NCBI GenBank assembly: GCA_001799285.1
Contig: MGTD01000007.1
Span: 1 to 64,000 of the forward strand
Source: Deltaproteobacteria bacterium RIFOXYD12_FULL_56_24
GTDB taxonomy: Bacteria; Desulfobacterota; Desulfobulbia; Desulfobulbales; Desulfurivibrionaceae
Direction: 5' to 3'
DNA length: 64,000 nucleotides
The position numbers and the translations under genes are program-made. Shown piece after piece: positions 25,605 to 34,701 of the stretch. The notes under the pieces are model-generated. The model ran no database searches. It was not told the origin of the DNA and saw nothing but the letters and a program-made list of their open reading frames with translations. Every line of letters starts with the position of its first letter. Positions within the stretch are counted from its first letter, which is position 1.

Positions 25605-25994
25605 TCAGCTTACAGCTAAGATATCCGCCACCATCTCCCGGATCTGCGGCTCCGGGTCATCGGCCAGGGGCTTGAGGTGCGCCAGCGCCTCGGGGGTGTC
25701 GATGATACCCAGCAGATTGACGGCCTCGCCGCGCCACCACGGGGTTTCCTCGGCAAGCAGCGGCAGCAGGGCCGGAATGGCCAGCGGGACTTCCTGGGGC
25801 CTGATGGCCATCATCTCTTCAAAAAGCACCGCCATCCCCATCCGCACCATGAAGCGTTCATCTCGCAGCAGCTCACCGCTTAGCGCGTAGAGGGCGGGGT
25901 CCTGCTTGAACATGGCCATGATGTTCTCCACATGGCCCATCTCCAGGAAATCGGCAATAACCGCGACCAGCTCCGCCTGTTCTTTTTCGAGCAT
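25605..25994 (-). CDS. HEAT-repeat protein
   Basis: A 129-residue all-helical protein with HEAT/PBS-lyase-like repeats, e.g. VPLAIPALLPLLAEETPWWR, GEAVNLLGIIDTPEALAHL, and the end ADDPEPQIREMVADILAVS. Such repeats bind protein partners; no enzymatic motif is present. The start at 25994 has AAGGA upstream; the longer frame to 26099 runs into a palindromic repeat and is discounted. It follows a HAD phosphatase gene on the same strand. Confidence 0.7.
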   Translation of the reverse strand: MLEKEQAELVAVIADFLEMGHVENIMAMFKQDPALYALSGELLRDERFMVRMGMAVLFEEMMAIRPQEVPLAIPALLPLLAEETPWWRGEAVNLLGIIDTPEALAHLKPLADDPEPQIREMVADILAVS

Positions 25995-26019
25995 GGTTGT
26001 TGTCCTTAGGTTTCGCATT

Positions 26020-26082
26020 ATCGCGGTTGAAGCCGCTCCTACAGTGGTTGGTCTCCCTTGTAGGAGCGGCTTCAACCGCGAT
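26020..26082. repeat. Perfect 24-bp inverted repeat (REP-like)
   Basis: Arms at 26020-26043 and 26059-26082 are exact reverse complements (core GCGGTTGAAGCCGCTCCTAC), with a 15-base loop. The TGTAGGAGCGGC part recurs alone at 43620-43632. It resembles the widespread bacterial GTAGGAGCGGCTTC palindromes, and could act as a transcription attenuator between the phosphatase and HEAT genes. Confidence 0.75.
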
Positions 26083-26095
26083 ACCGGCTTTGCCG

Positions 26096-26773
26096 TCAAC
26101 CGCCGGTATTGGGGATAAGCTCCTCAAAGTCGACCACCGAAGGAAAATCTTCAGAATGGGCAACCGGCTTCCGGCTGCTGGGACGGGCGACAAAGATGAG
26201 AAAGCCCATGCCGTAAAGCCGGGCCGAGGCCAGCACCTTTGCGGTATCGTCGGCCAGCATGGTTCTTTCCTTCTCGTAATCCAGGATCGCTTCCAGCCCC
26301 AGCCAGAAAACCGGATCTTCCTTGGCCATCCCCACCTCTTCCGCGCAGATGATCCGGTCGAAATAGCCGGCCAGCGCGGTTTTTTCCATCTTGATGGCCA
26401 GGGTCTTGCTGTGGGCGTTGGTCACCAGATAGATCTTCTTGCCGGCTTCGCGGCAGAATTTGAGAAAGGCCACCACATGGGGATGCACCCCGATGAGGTG
26501 ATTGATCTTCATCTTGAGGGCCGGGATATCAAGGCCCAGCTCGCTGGACCAGAAATCCAGGTCGGTCCAGGCCAGGGTGCCTTCCCGTCCCTTGTAGCGG
26601 GCCAGAAGCTCAAGCCTGGCTTCGTCGATGGAAAGATCGTGCTCCAAGGCATAGTGCTCCGGCACGTAATGCTCCCAGAAATAATCATCAAAATGGCGGT
26701 CCAGCAGGGTGCCGTCCATATCCAGCAGAACCGTGTCTATCGCCTGCCAGTCCAGAAGTGTCGTTTTTGTCAT
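26096..26773 (-). CDS. yrfG: HAD-superfamily phosphatase, GMP/IMP nucleotidase-like
   Basis: A 225-residue HAD hydrolase: motif I LLDMDGTLLD (~residues 15-24), motif II IYLVTNAHSK, a conserved Lys in MAKEDPVFW, and motif III-IV LADDTAKVLASA. The cap region has the helical arrangement of YrfG/YjjG nucleotidases, which dephosphorylate GMP, IMP or pyrimidine nucleotides. Substrate is inferred from similarity only. Next to rapZ and rpoN on the same strand. Confidence 0.8.
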   Translation of the reverse strand: MTKTTLLDWQAIDTVLLDMDGTLLDRHFDDYFWEHYVPEHYALEHDLSIDEARLELLARYKGREGTLAWTDLDFWSSELGLDIPALKMKINHLIGVHPHVVAFLKFCREAGKKIYLVTNAHSKTLAIKMEKTALAGYFDRIICAEEVGMAKEDPVFWLGLEAILDYEKERTMLADDTAKVLASARLYGMGFLIFVARPSSRKPVAHSEDFPSVVDFEELIPNTGG

Positions 26774-26818
26774 ATGCGCTCGTCAGACCAGGCCATGTGG
26801 GGCGGCGGGGCAGTTACC

Positions 26819-27691
26819 CTACTTATCCAGATCCCGGTGAAACAGCTTCACCTGCCATTTACCCCCGGCCAGATGGCGGTAAATCTCCTCGGCCACCGCA
26901 ACGGAGCGATGTTTTCCGCCGGTGCAGCCTATGGCGATGGTGAGGTAGGCCTTGCCGGCCTGCTCGAATTCGGGGAGCAGGAAATCAAGCAGAGTGAAGA
27001 GGTGGGCGAGGAATTGGCTACCGCTGGTGTTATCCAGGGCATGGGCTGCCACCGCTGCCTCCAAGCCGATTTTTTCCTTAAGTTCCGCCACATAATAGGG
27101 GTTTGGCAAAAAACGCACATCAAAGAGCAGGTCTGCCTCGCTTGGCAGACCGTGCTTGTGACCGAAGGAAAGAACATTGATCCGCATGGCCGCGACATCT
27201 GAGGCGTCGTACAGCAGAAGCTTGTGCCGCAGCTCGGTGGGGCAGAGGTTGCTGGTATCGATCACCCGGTCGGCCAGTTGACGCAGCCCGGCCAGCCGCC
27301 TTTTTTCCGAGGCGATCCCGTCTTGAACCAGGCCGACCTGGGCCAGGGGATGGGCGCGGCGTAACTGGCTGTAACGGCGGAGCAGCACCGTGTCATTGGC
27401 CTCGAGAAAAATGATCTGGGCCAGGGTGACTTTTGGTTGCACCTCTTTCAGCACTCCGGCCAGGGCCGGGGCAAGTTCGGCATCCCGGGCATCCATGACC
27501 AGGGCCAACCGGTGCGGGCCGTCCGCTCTTCGGGCCAGCCCGTCGAGCAGGGGCAGGAGGAGAAAAACCGGGAGATTGTCGATGCACAAAAAACCGGCAT
27601 CCTCAAAAACATTGAGGGCCGTGGACTTGCCTGCCCCGGAAAGGCCGGTGATGATGGTCAGGGTTAATGGCGGGCTACTGGTTTCAGGCAT
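26819..27691 (-). CDS. rapZ: RapZ (YvcJ) nucleotide-binding RNase adapter
   Basis: A 290-residue P-loop protein: Walker A GLSGAGKST (~residues 16-24), the family signature GFLCIDNLPVFLL, and the C-terminal GCTGGKHRSVAVAEEI block that in E. coli RapZ binds GlmZ sRNA and controls glucosamine-6-phosphate synthase. Its usual location beside rpoN holds here. Outside Enterobacteria its RNA role is unproved. The downstream end at 26819 lies 45 bases before the nucleotidase gene. Confidence 0.93.
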   Translation of the reverse strand: MPETSSPPLTLTIITGLSGAGKSTALNVFEDAGFLCIDNLPVFLLLPLLDGLARRADGPHRLALVMDARDAELAPALAGVLKEVQPKVTLAQIIFLEANDTVLLRRYSQLRRAHPLAQVGLVQDGIASEKRRLAGLRQLADRVIDTSNLCPTELRHKLLLYDASDVAAMRINVLSFGHKHGLPSEADLLFDVRFLPNPYYVAELKEKIGLEAAVAAHALDNTSGSQFLAHLFTLLDFLLPEFEQAGKAYLTIAIGCTGGKHRSVAVAEEIYRHLAGGKWQVKLFHRDLDK

Positions 27692-27718
27692 TGGCGTGGT
27701 GATTACTCAGGTGGTTGG

Positions 27719-27759
27719 GTGGTTATTTGACCTTGGGGGCTTACCCTGTGATTGGTTAC
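27719..27759 (-). mobile_element. MITE remnant (module B only)
   Basis: GTGGTTATTTGACCTTGGGG ... CCTGTGATTGGTTAC matches module B of the family, in the rpoN-rapZ gap. No module A and no target duplication is seen. Confidence 0.55.
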
Positions 27760-27770
27760 GGGCAATCCGT

Positions 27771-29234
27771 TCAGCTCAGTTTGGGCATTTTTCGGAATTT
27801 TGAAGGGAGAATCCCCAGTTGCTCCCGGTACTTGGCCACGGTGCGCCGGGCCAGTTTGATATCCTCCCTGGCGAAGATCTCGGCGATGGCATTGTCGCTT
27901 AAGGGGTCTTGATGGTTCTCGCCGCCGATGATGCTGCGAATGCGCTCCTTGATGCTTTCCGAGGCCATGGCCTCACCGCCGTCATGACGGCTGATGGAGG
28001 AGTTGAAGAAGTATTTCAGCTCAAAGGTGCCCTGGGGGGTGTGCACGTACTTGTTGCTGGTCACCCGGCTGATCGTCGATTCGTGCATGCCGAGATCCTC
28101 GGCCACATCTCGGAGGACAAGGGGCTTGAGAAAGGCGATGCCTTTTTCAAAAAAATCGTACTGAAACTTGAGCAGCGATTCCACCACCCGGTAGATGGTG
28201 CGTTGCCGCTGATGGATGCTTTTTATCAGCCAAAGAGCGGATTTTAGTTTGTCTTGCACATAATTCTTGGTGTCGGCCGGGGCGCCGGAATCCTTTTTCA
28301 GGATATCCTTGTAATAGTTGCTGACCTTGAGGCGGGGCAGCCCTTCATCGTTCAACAGGATAACGTATTCGCCGCTTATCTTGTGCACATAGACATCCGG
28401 GATGATATACTGGGGCTCCTCTTCGGCATAAATCCTGCCTGGATGCGGGTCCAGTCCGGTGATTACTTTGATGGCGGCGAGGATCTCCTCGATGGGGCGG
28501 CCCGTGGCCCTGGCAATGGCCGCAAAATTTCTGTTTTCCAGGGTATGCAGATGCTCCCGGACTATTGCCGCGGCCAGGGAGTCCTCCCGCCCCAGGCGAG
28601 CAAGCTGGAGCAACAGGCAATCCTTGAGATCCCTGGCCCCGACCCCGGCTGGGTCCATCTCCTGAACCACGCTGATCAGCCGGTGGGCCATGGCCGGGTC
28701 ACAGCCGGTGCCTTCGGCAATTTCCGCCTCCGTCACTTCCAGAAACCCGTCCCGGTCAAGGTTGCCGATGAGGAAATGGCCGACCTCCATTTCCTCCTCA
28801 GTAAGATGGGAAAAGGTCAGCTGCCAGACAAGATGGGAGTGCAGATCCGGTTTGGTCGTCAGGATGTCAAGGCGGGAGGGCAGGTCGCTGTCATCCTTGC
28901 CCCGGGTGGAGGAACCGCTTTCATAGTCGTTGCTGTAATTTTCCCAGTCAATTTCCCGCAAGGAGGAGTCGCTTTCCATCTGGACCTCGGCGGTCCTTTC
29001 CGGTTCGGGCTGTGGGACGTCAAGCTCGTCGTGGCCATGCCCTTCCTGCTCTGTCTCTGTCTGGTCCTGGCTGTCGGCGGCTTCTTCCAGGACCGGATTG
29101 ATCTCGATTTCCTGCTGGATGGTTTCGGCAAGTTCAAGGCGGGAAAGCTGGAGCAGCTTGATGGCCTGCTGCAACTGGGGGGTCATCACCAATTGCTGGC
29201 TGAGTTTCATCTGCTGTCTCAGTTCAAAAGCCAT
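27771..29234 (-). CDS. rpoN: RNA polymerase sigma-54 factor
   Basis: A 487-residue sigma-54. The N-terminal activator-interacting region is glutamine/leucine-rich (MKLSQQLVMTPQLQQAIKLL). An acidic region II (~residues 50-110) and a core-binding region follow. A helix-turn-helix MHESTISRVTSNKYVHTPQG (~365-385) and the diagnostic RpoN box ARRTVAKYRE (~470) complete it. It directs transcription from -24/-12 promoters with AAA+ activators. Ribosome site AAAGGA. Located with rapZ and lptB, the standard cluster. Confidence 0.97.
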   Translation of the reverse strand: MAFELRQQMKLSQQLVMTPQLQQAIKLLQLSRLELAETIQQEIEINPVLEEAADSQDQTETEQEGHGHDELDVPQPEPERTAEVQMESDSSLREIDWENYSNDYESGSSTRGKDDSDLPSRLDILTTKPDLHSHLVWQLTFSHLTEEEMEVGHFLIGNLDRDGFLEVTEAEIAEGTGCDPAMAHRLISVVQEMDPAGVGARDLKDCLLLQLARLGREDSLAAAIVREHLHTLENRNFAAIARATGRPIEEILAAIKVITGLDPHPGRIYAEEEPQYIIPDVYVHKISGEYVILLNDEGLPRLKVSNYYKDILKKDSGAPADTKNYVQDKLKSALWLIKSIHQRQRTIYRVVESLLKFQYDFFEKGIAFLKPLVLRDVAEDLGMHESTISRVTSNKYVHTPQGTFELKYFFNSSISRHDGGEAMASESIKERIRSIIGGENHQDPLSDNAIAEIFAREDIKLARRTVAKYREQLGILPSKFRKMPKLS

Positions 29235-29392
29235 GTTTACCGGTGTCCTTTACTGTGAAACGAAGAGCAGGGGCCGACGCGGGATTGCGCGGCTCTTGGG
29301 AGAAGTATAATCCATGACGGCAAGGTTTTTGCAAGAAGAAAGTGGAGGTAGAAAAGAAACAAGGGGCATTTTGTATAGGTGGCTGACAGAAA

Positions 29393-29497
29393 GAAACCGT
29401 CTAGCAGCGCCGTAGATGCTAGGAAGAGGCCGGCGAAGTGGCTGGTGCACATGAGCCGGCCGATGACAACGCAGATGCGGTGCTGCTGGATGGTTTC
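29393..29497 (+). mobile_element. MITE copy, module A only
   Basis: GAAACCGTCTAGCAGCGCCG ... GGTGCTGCTGGATGGTTTC, with the body GAAGAGGCCGGCGAAGTG and central hairpin CTGGTGCACATGAGCC, close to the copy at 3419. The termini have drifted (GAAACC rather than GTAACC), and no target duplication is clear. Its right end touches the lptB stop codon. Confidence 0.6.
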
Positions 29498-30219
29498 TAA
29501 AGGGTAAAGTTTTCTCCCAGATACATCCTCCGGGCCTCCGCGCTGCCGACAATCTCTGCGGCATTGCCATGGATGAGGATCTTCCCCTGGCTGATGATGT
29601 AGGCCTTATCGCAGACGGAAAGGGTTTCCCGGACGTTGTGATCTGAGATGAGTACCCCCAGGCCGCGCTCTTTCAGATTGCCGATGATCTGCTGGAGGTC
29701 GGCCACCGATAAGGGATCGATTCCGGCAAAGGGTTCGTCCAGAAGAATGAACAGCGGATTGGTGGCCAGGGCCCGCATGATCTCCACCCGTCGGCGCTCA
29801 CCCCCGGAAAGCGAATGGCCCCGGTTGTCGGCCAGATGGGTGATCTTCAGGTCTTCCATGAGCCGGCCGACTCGGTTGTTGATCTCTGCTTTGCTCAGAC
29901 CAAGCGGTTCAAGAACGATGTGGACATTTTCCTCCACGGTGAGCTTTTTGAAAACCGAGGCTTCCTGCGGCAGATAGGAGAGCCCTTTTCTGGCCCGCTG
30001 GTGGATGGGCAGGGAGGTAATGTCCTCCCCATCCAGCAGAATGACGCCTGCGTCCGGCCGGACAAAGCCGGCGATGGCGTAAAAGGTCGTGGTTTTTCCG
30101 GCGCCGTTTGGCCCGAGCAACCCGACCACCGTGCCGGTTTCAACCCGCAGGCTGATCCCGTCCACCACCGTCCGTTTTTTATAGCGTTTGACAATCTCTT
30201 TTGTTTCCAGAACAGACAA
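29497..30219 (-). CDS. lptB: LPS transport ATPase LptB
   Basis: A 240-residue ABC ATPase: Walker A GPNGAGKTT (~residues 35-43), Q-loop LPQEASVF, signature LSGGERRRVEIMRAL (~141-155), Walker B FILLDEPFAGIDP, H-loop ISDHNVRETL. The 'DEPFAGIDP' and overall fit are of LptB, which powers extraction of lipopolysaccharide by LptFG and delivery to LptC-LptA. lptA lies 152 bases upstream on the same strand and rpoN downstream. Confidence 0.95.
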   Translation of the reverse strand: MSVLETKEIVKRYKKRTVVDGISLRVETGTVVGLLGPNGAGKTTTFYAIAGFVRPDAGVILLDGEDITSLPIHQRARKGLSYLPQEASVFKKLTVEENVHIVLEPLGLSKAEINNRVGRLMEDLKITHLADNRGHSLSGGERRRVEIMRALATNPLFILLDEPFAGIDPLSVADLQQIIGNLKERGLGVLISDHNVRETLSVCDKAYIISQGKILIHGNAAEIVGSAEARRMYLGENFTL

Positions 30220-30239
30220 GGGAGCCTCCCCTAATATAG

Positions 30240-30378
30240 TGAATAGTGCAAAGTTAAAAGTTGAAAGTGGAAAAGCACCCGATCATCAAGCGTGCCAAAA
30301 TACAAAATTGTCGACCACAGGGCGCCACGCCTTCCTCAACTTTCCACGCTGCACTCTCCACTCTGCACTTTTCACTTT
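30240..30378. repeat. AT-rich inverted repeat between lptA and lptB
   Basis: AAGTTAAAAGTTGAAAGTGG near the left and CTCTGCACTTTTCACTTTGC near the right are related in opposite orientation. They form loose inverted arms around about 90 bases without a gene. Same repeat type as 23755 and 34580. Confidence 0.4.
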
Positions 30379-31076
30379 GCCTTATCGTCCCCGCCGGGAT
30401 AGAAGAAAGCCTTGACCCGCTCGCCTTTCTTCTTGCCTCGTTCTACGATACTCTTGCCCTGGTCGAGGAAAACGACAACGGTATGGCCGGTAACGAGGTT
30501 GTTGTCCTGCCAGACCTTGCTGTTGCCGATGAGAATCATTTTGCGCTCAGCTTCATAGTATTCCATTTTGTCGCCGGTGCCGGTCATGCCGTCATTCTGG
30601 ATTTCCACATTGCCCGAGGCGAAAAGCTTCTTGAGGCTGCGCTCTTCGCTCTGGGGCAGGCTGGCTTTTTCCTCATTGGAAAGGTAATAAACCGTCATTT
30701 CCGCGGCGCGGATCGTCATCTGTCCCTGCCGGGCATCCACGTTTCCGGTGAAAAGTACGGCGTTTTCATTTTTCATGGAAACCATCCGGTCCGCCTCGAC
30801 ATGAATCGGCGGTTTGGTGTTGGTTGGGGCGTCAGGCGCGGCCAGGCCGGGGTTGGCGATCAGAAAAGAAGCCAGAAAGAGAAGGGAGCAGAAAAAACGT
30901 AAGCGGTTACAGGGCACCACATCTTGCGGCGATCTGTCCGGCTCACGTACACAAGTTCGCATCGCCAGCCCGCTTGTCGCAACCTGCGGCACCCTGTAAC
31001 CGCTTGTTCCTTGGTTATTTGACCTTGGTGGGTTTACCCTGTGATTGGTTACGAAAAAACGGAGGAATGGTTTCAT
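30372..31076 (-). CDS. lptA: LptA-like LPS transport protein with MITE in its signal peptide
   Basis: A 234-residue frame. From about residue 80 it is an OstA/LptA periplasmic beta-jellyroll that bridges inner and outer membranes for LPS (IHVEADRMVSMKNENAVLFTGN, MTIRAAEMTVYYL, GTGDKMEYYEAERKMILIGN). The first 8 residues (MKPFLRFF) and the hydrophobic CSLLFLASFLIANPGLA were once contiguous: they are split by a 154-bp MITE plus an 8-bp duplication, 54 extra codons in frame. Start ATG 31074-31076 with AAGGA. Downstream ATG/GTG codons might allow an alternative start giving the short signal peptide. Whether the extended protein is exported is unknown. Confidence 0.85.
   Translation of the reverse strand: MKPFLRFFVTNHRVNPPRSNNQGTSGYRVPQVATSGLAMRTCVREPDRSPQDVVPCNRLRFFCSLLFLASFLIANPGLAAPDAPTNTKPPIHVEADRMVSMKNENAVLFTGNVDARQGQMTIRAAEMTVYYLSNEEKASLPQSEERSLKKLFASGNVEIQNDGMTGTGDKMEYYEAERKMILIGNSKVWQDNNLVTGHTVVVFLDQGKSIVERGKKKGERVKAFFYPGGDDKAK
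30899..31052 (-). mobile_element. Complete 154-bp MITE inside lptA
   Basis: Ends GTAAGCGGTTACAGGGCACC and CCCTGTGATTGGTTAC; perfect 8-bp duplication GAAAAAAC at 30891-30898 and 31053-31060. In the gene's reading direction it is stop-free and in frame (154 + 8 = 162). It encodes a peptide containing SNNQGTSGYRVPQVA and REPDRSPQDVVPC. Removing the insert and one duplicate rejoins codons to MKPFLRFFCSLLFLAS, a normal signal peptide. Confidence 0.93.
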
Positions 31077-31118
31077 GTTGTTGGTTTCCTTAGGTCCGGA
31101 TGGAAGTTGAATGGTTAA

Positions 31119-32216
<1,098 letters not shown>

Positions 32217-32224
32217 GAGGTGGT

Positions 32225-33427
32225 ATGATGGCTAATGCGGAATGGATTGAAAAAAGCAAGGGTGCGTTTATGACCACCTATGGCAGGTATCCCGCAGTGA
32301 TGGTCGAGGGGCGGGGCTGCCTGCTCAAGGACGCCGACGGCAGGGAATATCTGGATTGTCTCGCCGGTATTGCGGTTTGCAGTCTGGGTCACTGTCATCC
32401 GGCGGTCACCGAGGCGATCTGCCGCCAGGCCTCCACCCTGGTGCATGTTTCCAACCTTTATCACACGATGCCGCAAACCGAGCTGGCCGAGCTGCTGATC
32501 AGCCATTCCTTTGGAGACCGGGTTTTTCTGGCCAACTCCGGGGCGGAGGCCAATGAGGCTGCAATCAAGCTGGCGCGCAAGGCAAGCCCTCCCGGGAAGT
32601 ACGAGATCATCTCCCTGGCCGGCTCTTTTCATGGCCGGACCCTGGCCACCGTGGCCGCCACCGGTCAGGAAAAATTCCACCAGGGCTTCGAGCCGCTGCC
32701 CCAGGGCTTCCGGCACGCGCCCTTCGGCGATCTCGCGGCCCTCGAGGCGATGATCGGCCCGGCGACCTGCGCCATTCTTTGCGAGCCCTTGCAGGGTGAG
32801 GGCGGGGTCCGGCCCCTGGCGCGGGAGTATCTTGCCGGGATCCGCCACCTCTGCGACAAGCACGGCCTGCTGTTGATTTTTGATGAAATCCAGGTGGGCA
32901 TGGGCCGGACCGGCACCCTCTTTGCCTACGAGCAATGCGGGGTCACCCCCGATATCCTCACCCTGGCCAAGGCCCTGGGCAACGGCTTGCCCATCGGCGC
33001 CATGCTGGCCAGGGAGTCGGTAGCCAAGGCCTTCGAGCCGGGCAGCCACGCCTCGACCTTCGGCGGCAATCCGGTGGTCTGTGCCGCGGCAGTTACGGTC
33101 TTGCGGATCATGCTGGCCGAGGGCTTTCTCGCCGAAGTCCGGGCAAAGGGGGATTATTTGAACGAACGGCTCACCGGGCTGGCCGCTAAATATCCGGCCA
33201 TCGCCGGTCCTGCCCGGGGTCTTGGCCTGATTCAGGGGCTGCCTCTGGACGAGGCTTGGCTTGATCAGGGCCCGGCCATGGTAAACCGCCTTTTTGAAAA
33301 GGGGGTGCTCCTGAACTTTGCCGGGGGCAAGGTACTGCGTTGTCTGCCGCCGCTTATTATCAGCCGCGCCGAGCTGGACCGGCTGATCCAGGCAATGGAC
33401 GAGGTTTTTGCCGAGCTGAGCCGGTAG
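32225..33427 (+). CDS. argD: Acetylornithine aminotransferase
   Basis: A 400-residue PLP class III aminotransferase. Cofactor-binding segments are FLANSGAEANEAAIKLARK (~residue 100) and LIFDEIQVGMGRTG (~218), and the Schiff-base lysine is in LAKALGNGLPIGAML (~248). It converts N-acetylglutamate semialdehyde to N-acetylornithine and may also act in the diaminopimelate route. Two ATGs in tandem (32225, 32228) follow GAGG by 4-7 bases. The next gene, argF, starts 241 bases after its stop. Confidence 0.95.
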   Translation: MMANAEWIEKSKGAFMTTYGRYPAVMVEGRGCLLKDADGREYLDCLAGIAVCSLGHCHPAVTEAICRQASTLVHVSNLYHTMPQTELAELLISHSFGDRVFLANSGAEANEAAIKLARKASPPGKYEIISLAGSFHGRTLATVAATGQEKFHQGFEPLPQGFRHAPFGDLAALEAMIGPATCAILCEPLQGEGGVRPLAREYLAGIRHLCDKHGLLLIFDEIQVGMGRTGTLFAYEQCGVTPDILTLAKALGNGLPIGAMLARESVAKAFEPGSHASTFGGNPVVCAAAVTVLRIMLAEGFLAEVRAKGDYLNERLTGLAAKYPAIAGPARGLGLIQGLPLDEAWLDQGPAMVNRLFEKGVLLNFAGGKVLRCLPPLIISRAELDRLIQAMDEVFAELSR

Positions 33428-33668
33428 TCCCCAGACTTTTTTCCGCGAAAAATCCCTTTGCAAAAAAAAAGTTTTTTTGTATGAATTGTAGTTTGGCCCA
33501 ACCCGAGGGTGACATTATTCGTTATCCACTGGCAATGGTTGGACTGACATTTTTTGAGCCGGTCTCTAAAATCCTGCCCCGCGCCGTGTCGCCGGTAGGA
33601 TGCCCTGAACCGAGAGAGGTCTGCCTTCCGCAGGATCTGCGGGAGAGATCGGCAGCGAGAACGAAACC

Positions 33669-34580
33669 ATGACCCAGCATCTACTTGCCTTACAGGATTT
33701 CAGCAAAGAGCAGCTTGCCGCCTACATCGAGATGGCCCTGCTCCTTAAAAAAGAGGCCAAGGCAGGAATTCGCCACCAGCAGCTGGCCGGAAAAACCGTT
33801 GCCCTCATCTTTGAAAAGCCCTCCACCCGGACCAGGGTTTCCTTTGAGGCGGCCATGTATGGCCTGGGCGGCCAGGTGATCTACCTCTCCGGCCGGGATA
33901 CCCAGCTGGCCCGCAATGAGCCCCTCAAGGACATGGCCCGGGTCATGTCCCGCTATGTGGACGGCATGGTGGTCCGCACCTATGGCCAGGCCATTGTCGA
34001 TGAACTGGCCGGCTATTCCTCGGTGCCGGTGATCAATGCCTTAACCGACCTGCACCACCCCTGCCAGGTGCTGAGCGACATTATGACCGTGATCGAGCAC
34101 AAGGGAGAGGTGGCCAAGCTCCATGTCGCCTGGCTGGGCGACGGCAACAACATGGCCAATTCCTGGATTCAGGCAGCGGCCCGTTTCGGCTTCGCTCTGA
34201 CCCTGGCCTGTCCGGCGGGCTATGACCCCAATCCCGCCATTCTCGCCGCGGCCCAGGCTGAAGCGAGCCGGCCCATCCGGGTGGTGCGCGATCCGGCCGA
34301 GGCGGTGCGCCAGGCGGATGTACTCAACACCGATGTCTGGGCCAGCATGGGCCAGGAGTCCGAGCAGGAGGCGCGGCTCGGGGTGTTTCGTCCCTACCAG
34401 GTGAACAGCGCGCTCCTGGCTCAGGCTAATTCCGGGGCCATTGTCCTTCATTGCCTGCCGGCCCACCGCGACGAGGAGATCTCCGAAGAGGTGCTGGAGG
34501 GACCGCAATGCGTCGCCTTTGACCAGGCGGAGAACAAGCTCCATATCCACAAGGCCATTTTGGCCATGCATCTATTGTAA
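33669..34580 (+). CDS. argF: Ornithine carbamoyltransferase
   Basis: A 303-residue transcarbamylase making citrulline from ornithine and carbamoyl phosphate. The carbamoyl-phosphate loop STRTRVSFEAA (~residue 48), the DLHHPCQVLSDIMT segment (~128) and the ornithine-binding HCLPAHRDEEI (~263) are intact. Start ATG 33669. The 241-base gap after argD holds a GC-rich inverted stretch (about 33597-33655) but no gene. Confidence 0.95.
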   Translation: MTQHLLALQDFSKEQLAAYIEMALLLKKEAKAGIRHQQLAGKTVALIFEKPSTRTRVSFEAAMYGLGGQVIYLSGRDTQLARNEPLKDMARVMSRYVDGMVVRTYGQAIVDELAGYSSVPVINALTDLHHPCQVLSDIMTVIEHKGEVAKLHVAWLGDGNNMANSWIQAAARFGFALTLACPAGYDPNPAILAAAQAEASRPIRVVRDPAEAVRQADVLNTDVWASMGQESEQEARLGVFRPYQVNSALLAQANSGAIVLHCLPAHRDEEISEEVLEGPQCVAFDQAENKLHIHKAILAMHLL

Positions 34581-34695
34581 TGAAAAATGAAAAGTTGAGA
34601 GTGAAAAGTGGAAGATTTTTGTCCAATCTCTGATTCTTTGCCCTCTGGCAGTTAATTTTTCACTATTCACTTTTCATTTTTAACTAAACAAGGAG
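34581..34695. repeat. AT-rich inverted repeat between argF and argG
   Basis: GAAAAATGAAAAGTTGAGAG on the left and CTATTCACTTTTCATTTTTA on the right form arms of an imperfect inverted repeat around a 60-base centre. Similar arms occur at 23755 and 30240. Confidence 0.45.
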
Positions 34696-34701
34696 TACAC
34701 A

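Noticed and set aside
33597-33655. Riboswitch or attenuator before argF
   Set aside because: GC-rich inverted stretches only; no match to a known riboswitch pattern or leader peptide.
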